A stretch of DNA of 39,037 nt, from NCBI GenBank assembly GCA_947487165.1, contig CANKWX010000036.1, forward strand, positions 1 through 39,037, read 5' to 3'. This stretch comes from Burkholderiales bacterium (GTDB lineage Bacteria; Pseudomonadota; Gammaproteobacteria; Burkholderiales; Burkholderiaceae_E). Under the pieces are notes generated by a model. The model made no database searches. It was not told where the DNA came from and saw nothing but the letters and a program-made list of their open reading frames with translations. A program made the position numbers and the translations under genes. This document shows, in pieces, positions 35,230 to 39,037 of this stretch; within the stretch, counting starts at the first letter, position 1, and each line of letters begins with the position of its first letter.

Positions 35230-37236
35230 ATGTTCGACAAGATCCTGATCGCCAATCGCGGCGAAATCGCCTGCCGCGTTGCCGCCACCGCCCGCCGGCT
35301 CGGCGTTCGCACGGTCGCGGTCTACTCCGATGCCGATGCCGGCGCCCGCCATGCGCGCGCTTGCGACGAAGCGATCCGGATCGGCCCGCCGCCGGCGCGC
35401 GAGTCGTATCTGCGCGGCGACGCGATCATCGAGGCGGCCTTGCGCAGCGGCGCCCAGGCGATTCATCCAGGCTATGGTTTTTTGTCGGAAAACGCCGCCT
35501 TTGCCCAGGCCTGTCAGGACGCCGGACTGGTCTTCATCGGACCGCCGCCCTCGGCCATTACCGCCATGGGCCTAAAAGCCGAATCAAAGCGCCTGATGGC
35601 GCAGGCCGGCGTGCCGCTGATTCCGGGCTATCACGATGCCGATCAGGACGACGCCCTGCTCACCCGAGAAGCCGATCGCATCGGCTTTCCGGTGCTGATC
35701 AAGGCCAGTGCCGGCGGCGGCGGCAAGGGCATGCGAATCGTGCGCGAAGCCGGGGAATTCGCGGCCATGCTCGCCTCGTGCCGGCGCGAAGCCGCTGCAA
35801 GTTTCGGTAACGATGCGGTGCTGATCGAGAAGTACGCGACCCGCCCGCGCCACGTTGAGATTCAGGTCTTTGCCGACACGCACGGCAACACCGTCTATCT
35901 CTTCGAGCGTGACTGCTCGGTGCAGCGCCGCCATCAGAAAGTGATCGAAGAGGCCCCTGCCCCCGGGCTGAGCCAGGCCCAGCGCCGGGCCATGGGCGAG
36001 GCCGCGGTGGCGGCGGCGCGCGCGGTGGGCTATGTCGGCGCGGGCACGGTCGAATTCATCATGGATGCTAGCGGCGCCTTCTACTTCATGGAGATGAACA
36101 CGCGGCTGCAGGTCGAGCATCCGGTCACCGAAATGATCACCGGCCTGGACCTGGTCGAGTGGCAGTTGCGGGTGGCCTGCGGCGAGCGGCTGCCCCGCCT
36201 GCAGGACGCGCTCACCGCGCGTGGCCATGCGATTGAAGTGCGGGTTTATGCCGAGAACCCTGACCGCGGCTTTCTGCCCTCGACCGGCAAACTCGTGCAC
36301 CTGCGCACGCCGGCGGCGGTTGAATTTGCGGTCGGCACCGATGCCCACGGGCAGGCAGCTGCCGTGCGCATCGACAGCGGCATCGGCCAGGGCGATGCGA
36401 TCACGCCGCACTACGACCCGATGATCGCCAAGCTCATCGTCTGGGGCGAGGACCGTGCCCAGGCGATCCGCCGCATGCAGATCGCACTGGCCGGCTTCGA
36501 GGCGGTCGGGCCGTCGACCAATGTCGACTTTCTGGCCCGACTGATGCGCTGCCGCGCCTTCGTCGAGGCCGACCTCGAAACCGCGCTGATCGAACGCGAA
36601 GCCGCCGCGCTGGCCCCCTCGTCTGCGCCGGCCCCGATCGAGGTGCTGGCCGCGGCGGCGGCGGCAGTCCTCACCGCCGAGGCGGTGGCATCCGACGCCG
36701 CCGATCCGTGGTCGATCACCGACGGCTTTCGGGTGCATGCCCGAAAGCCGCGCACCTTGACTTTCACCGATCGCGGCCAGAGCGTGGCGGTCGGCATCGA
36801 CACCAGCACCGGCGGTTTCACGGTCCATGTCGGGGGCGAATCGACCTGCCTCTCAAGTCTGCAACGCGACGGCGATCGCATCACCGGGCTGCTCGGTACC
36901 GGTCGGCTCGATGTCAGCGCGGTGATGGCGCGCGAGACCCTGCATCTCTTCATGGCCGAGTCGCGCTGGCAGCTCGGATTTACACCAGAGCTGTCGCATG
37001 CCGGCGATGCCGGTGCGCCCGAAGGTCAGCTGAGTGCGCCGATGCCGGGCAAGGTGATTGCGCTGCTGGTCGAGGCCGGCGCCAAGGTTCGCAAAGGTCA
37101 GCCGATGCTGGTGATGGAAGCGATGAAGATGGAACACACCATCGCGGCGCCGGCCGACGGCACGGTGCAGCGACTGCCGTTTGCGATCGGCGATCAGGTG
37201 GCCGAAGGCGCACTGCTGGTCGAATTTGTGGCGTGA
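35230..37236 (+). CDS. liuD: Methylcrotonyl-CoA carboxylase, biotin-containing (alpha) subunit
   Basis: The 668-residue protein has biotin carboxylase (FDKILIANRGEIACRV, ATP loop KASAGGGGKGM, EMNTRLQVEHPVTEM), the beta-subunit-binding middle domain and a C-terminal biotinyl domain with Lys633 in EAMKMEH. It activates CO2 for transfer by LiuB onto 3-methylcrotonyl-CoA. Assignment to the leucine pathway rests on nearness to liuC and on overall MCC-alpha style; pairing with either carboxyltransferase in the window is formally possible. An Ala-rich hinge lies around residues 460-490. The ribosome site is poor. It is alone on its transcript as far as seen. Confidence 0.9.
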   Translation: MFDKILIANRGEIACRVAATARRLGVRTVAVYSDADAGARHARACDEAIRIGPPPARESYLRGDAIIEAALRSGAQAIHPGYGFLSENAAFAQACQDAGLVFIGPPPSAITAMGLKAESKRLMAQAGVPLIPGYHDADQDDALLTREADRIGFPVLIKASAGGGGKGMRIVREAGEFAAMLASCRREAAASFGNDAVLIEKYATRPRHVEIQVFADTHGNTVYLFERDCSVQRRHQKVIEEAPAPGLSQAQRRAMGEAAVAAARAVGYVGAGTVEFIMDASGAFYFMEMNTRLQVEHPVTEMITGLDLVEWQLRVACGERLPRLQDALTARGHAIEVRVYAENPDRGFLPSTGKLVHLRTPAAVEFAVGTDAHGQAAAVRIDSGIGQGDAITPHYDPMIAKLIVWGEDRAQAIRRMQIALAGFEAVGPSTNVDFLARLMRCRAFVEADLETALIEREAAALAPSSAPAPIEVLAAAAAAVLTAEAVASDAADPWSITDGFRVHARKPRTLTFTDRGQSVAVGIDTSTGGFTVHVGGESTCLSSLQRDGDRITGLLGTGRLDVSAVMARETLHLFMAESRWQLGFTPELSHAGDAGAPEGQLSAPMPGKVIALLVEAGAKVRKGQPMLVMEAMKMEHTIAAPADGTVQRLPFAIGDQVAEGALLVEFVA

Positions 37237-37252
37237 TTCGTGGGCAGGCTCA

Positions 37253-37274
37253 TGACCTGAGCGTGACCTGAGCG
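37253..37274. repeat. 11-base direct duplication after liuD
   Basis: TGACCTGAGCG occurs twice head to tail (37253-37263 and 37264-37274), 16 bases after the liuD stop. No hairpin or gene is associated with it. Confidence 0.7.
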
Positions 37275-37368
37275 TGCCACGGCCACAGGCCTCGATCTTG
37301 CGTGCTGAAGGCATCGACCCGTGCAATCGTGCCGGGCGATCAGTCACCTTGATGCAGGATGCCACGCC

Positions 37369-37962
37369 ATGAAAAACGCCTTTGAGTTGCCCTTCAAGGG
37401 CCCGTCACCGCTGAGCACGACGGCTGCCAGCGACATCATGGTGGCGGCCTGCCAGCGCAGCCTGGCATTGCACGCCGAGCTGCTCGATCAGCTGGTCAGC
37501 CGCTCGCTCGATCACACCCGACAGTCGGGCGAAGCCAGCGAGTCGCAACCGGGCCTGGGCGCCATGAGGCAATGGATGTCGGCCGATGCGATGCGCACCT
37601 GTGTCGTCGAGCCGATGTGGCGCTACATGATCGGGATGATGTCGCTCAGCCGAAATGCCAGCACCACGATGACCTCGCTGGTCACCGCGCAGATGCGTGG
37701 CTCGCAGGAGGAGATGCATTCGCTGTCGCAGGTGGCCCATGACGATGCCGAGCGGGCAGCGGTCGATGCCGCTACCGCGACCGGTTCGGCCATGTCGTGC
37801 TGCATGAATGCGGTCGGCAAGCTCGGCGAGATCGCGGCACACAACGCTGCGTCGGCGGCAGCCGCAGCCGCCGCAGCCGGACACGAGGCCGGCAACGGTG
37901 GCGCTGCGCGTCGGGGGGGCGCTCACTCGGGGCGCGCCTCGGCACGTGGGAGCGCTCACTAA
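37369..37962 (+). CDS. Hypothetical protein with Ala/Gly/His-rich tail
   Basis: I do not recognise this 197-residue protein. It is mostly helical in character, with a Met-rich middle (YMIGMMSLSRNASTTM, about 88-103), a coiled-coil-like acidic stretch (SQEEMHSLSQVAHDDAERAA) and a low-complexity end containing a run of eight Ala and many Gly/Arg/His. No signal peptide or membrane segment is seen. ATG 37369 follows AGGAT; a GTG at 37321 is in frame. Phasins share a short helical build and Ala-rich tails, so a granule-associated role is conceivable, but no phasin motif is visible. Confidence 0.6.
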   Translation: MKNAFELPFKGPSPLSTTAASDIMVAACQRSLALHAELLDQLVSRSLDHTRQSGEASESQPGLGAMRQWMSADAMRTCVVEPMWRYMIGMMSLSRNASTTMTSLVTAQMRGSQEEMHSLSQVAHDDAERAAVDAATATGSAMSCCMNAVGKLGEIAAHNAASAAAAAAAAGHEAGNGGAARRGGAHSGRASARGSAH

Positions 37963-37973
37963 CCGTCGCTGAT

Positions 37974-37995
37974 TGTCGTCAATGAGTGTCGTCAA
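37974..37995. repeat. Two direct TGTCGTCAA repeats between convergent genes
   Basis: TGTCGTCAA lies at 37974-37982 and 37987-37995, a 13-base period. On the minus strand this reads TTGACGACA twice, pointing into the nitronate monooxygenase gene's 3' end, so a promoter role is unlikely. Confidence 0.55.
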
Positions 37996-38053
37996 CGGAC
38001 GCCGGCCGGCTGATCAAACCGAGCCTGGCGTCACCAGCGGAAGCACGACGCTC

Positions 38054-39010
38054 TCAGCCGATGTAGCGCCCGGCCAGTTCACCCACTGCGGCACGAAACC
38101 CAGTGACCGTACCGTTGATGATGTCGGCCACCGACTCGACGCTCTCGATGCGACCGCACACCTGGCCGGTCAAGGGCACCGCGGCTTCCATGTCGCCGCC
38201 GAAGTAGAGCTGCTGCACGCCGGCAAATTCGGCGCGCATGTTCTCGGGGTTTTTGGCCTCAAGGCGCGTGGTGCGCTCGGTGCGCAGCGCCCGCAGCGCC
38301 GGGCCGTTGCCGCCGCGATTCAGAAAAACCGTATCGGTTTCGCTGGCGCCCACAATCGCCTGCTTCCAGTTCATGTGCGCAGGGGACTCAGCCGACGACA
38401 GCATCCGGGTGCCCATCTGGATGCCCTCGGCGCCCATCGCAAAGGCCGCGGCCATTGAGCGGCCATCGGTGAAGCCGCCGGCGGCGATCACCGGCACCGT
38501 CACCTTGGAGCAGACCAGCGGCAGCAGCACCATCGAGGCGACATCGCGCTGGTTCTTGAATCCTCCGCCCTCGGCGCCTTCAACGATCAGGCCGTCGACC
38601 CCGGCTTCGACCGCCTTGAGCGCGGCCTTGAGCGTGGGCACCACATGAAAGACCGTGAGGCCCGCCTCCTTGAGCTCGGCGCAATAGCGGCTCGGATCGC
38701 CGGCCGAGGTGGTCACGAAACGCACGCCCTCATCGACCACGAACTTCACGATGTCGGGATCCTTGACATACATCAGCGCGATGTTCACGCCGAAGGGTTT
38801 GTCGGTGAGGGTGCGCATCTTCTTGATCTCGAGCCGGATGGCATCGAGCTCGCCGGAGGCGGTTTCGATGATGCCCATGCCGCCGGCATTGGAGACGGCG
38901 CTGGCGAGCTGAGCACGGGCGATCCAGCCCATCGGCGCCTGGACGATGGGGTACTTCACGCCCATCAGGCGGGTGACGCGGTTGTCGATCGGGGGCACGG
39001 TGGTCGTCAT
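38054..39010 (-). CDS. Nitronate monooxygenase family flavoprotein (NMO/FabK-like)
   Basis: This 318-residue FMN TIM-barrel protein opens with YPIVQAPMGWIARAQLASAVSNAGG, shortened here to the typical PIVQAPM core at about 21-27, and has GVDGLIVEGAEGGG and VPVIAAGGFTDGRSMAAAFAMGA in two pieces for phosphate/FMN binding. The family oxidises alkyl nitronates or reduces enoyl thioesters; many members are still unassigned. The usual class I catalytic His is expected in the glycine-rich region but reads Glu-Gly-Gly-Gly here, so classical nitronate oxidation is uncertain. ATG 39010 is near the window edge, and its promoter is not visible. Confidence 0.85.
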   Translation of the reverse strand: MTTTVPPIDNRVTRLMGVKYPIVQAPMGWIARAQLASAVSNAGGMGIIETASGELDAIRLEIKKMRTLTDKPFGVNIALMYVKDPDIVKFVVDEGVRFVTTSAGDPSRYCAELKEAGLTVFHVVPTLKAALKAVEAGVDGLIVEGAEGGGFKNQRDVASMVLLPLVCSKVTVPVIAAGGFTDGRSMAAAFAMGAEGIQMGTRMLSSAESPAHMNWKQAIVGASETDTVFLNRGGNGPALRALRTERTTRLEAKNPENMRAEFAGVQQLYFGGDMEAAVPLTGQVCGRIESVESVADIINGTVTGFRAAVGELAGRYIG

Positions 39011-39037
39011 GGCAAGGGGGTCTCCGGTGTCGGTCAG

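Overview
The window reads as chromosomal DNA of a GC-rich betaproteobacterium, most likely Burkholderiales. The reasons are strong GC codon bias, a Bug-type (TctC) periplasmic binding protein, a DUF1415 protein, isocitrate dehydrogenase kinase/phosphatase (AceK), formate-dependent PurT and a large load of acyl-CoA catabolic genes. I see no rRNA, tRNA, CRISPR array, insertion sequence, phage gene or replication origin. Genes cover nearly everything; no gap reaches 300 bases, and the largest gaps (about 130-205 bases) lie at 1814-1969, 5118-5303, 17460-17673, 33561-33763, 35029-35229 and 37237-37368.

Layout. (a) 1-1813, minus: a three-gene set with a DAD-like cupin dioxygenase, a Gfo/Idh/MocA oxidoreductase and a quinone oxidoreductase cut by the window edge. 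(b) 1970-4057, plus: a SMUG1-type uracil-DNA glycosylase and purT. (c) 4059-5117, minus: an MBL-fold hydrolase. (d) 5304-15701, plus: a tight ten-gene run with liuA, aceK, thiolase, a Rid protein, a second acyl-CoA dehydrogenase, a dienelactone hydrolase-like protein, a HAD phosphatase, liuB, a secreted alpha/beta hydrolase and DUF1415. (e) 15781-17459, minus: a GST and a Bug protein, divergent from an MFS transporter at 17674-18906. (f) 33560 down to 18887, minus: twelve closely spaced genes. In transcription order these are an amidohydrolase, an HMG-CoA-lyase-like enzyme, a GST, a carboxyltransferase, a biotin carboxylase/BCCP, an enoyl-CoA hydratase, two pairs of acyl-CoA dehydrogenases, panB and panC. 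(g) 33764-37236: liuC, a cupin gene facing it, and liuD. (h) 37369-39010: an unknown Ala-rich protein and a nitronate monooxygenase-family enzyme.

How it fits together. Runs (d) and (g) supply isovaleryl-CoA dehydrogenase, both methylcrotonyl-CoA carboxylase subunits and methylglutaconyl-CoA hydratase, so leucine/isovalerate breakdown to HMG-CoA is encoded but split across about 20 kb. The acetyl-CoA produced connects to the thiolase and to AceK, which sets flux between the TCA cycle and the glyoxylate shunt. Run (f) repeats the same chemical logic (dehydrogenation, carboxylation, hydration, lyase cleavage) with a different, paralogous enzyme set. It adds an amidohydrolase and GST at the front and the pantothenate (CoA precursor) genes at the end. 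Its substrate cannot be read from sequence, and it is the best candidate here for an undescribed pathway.
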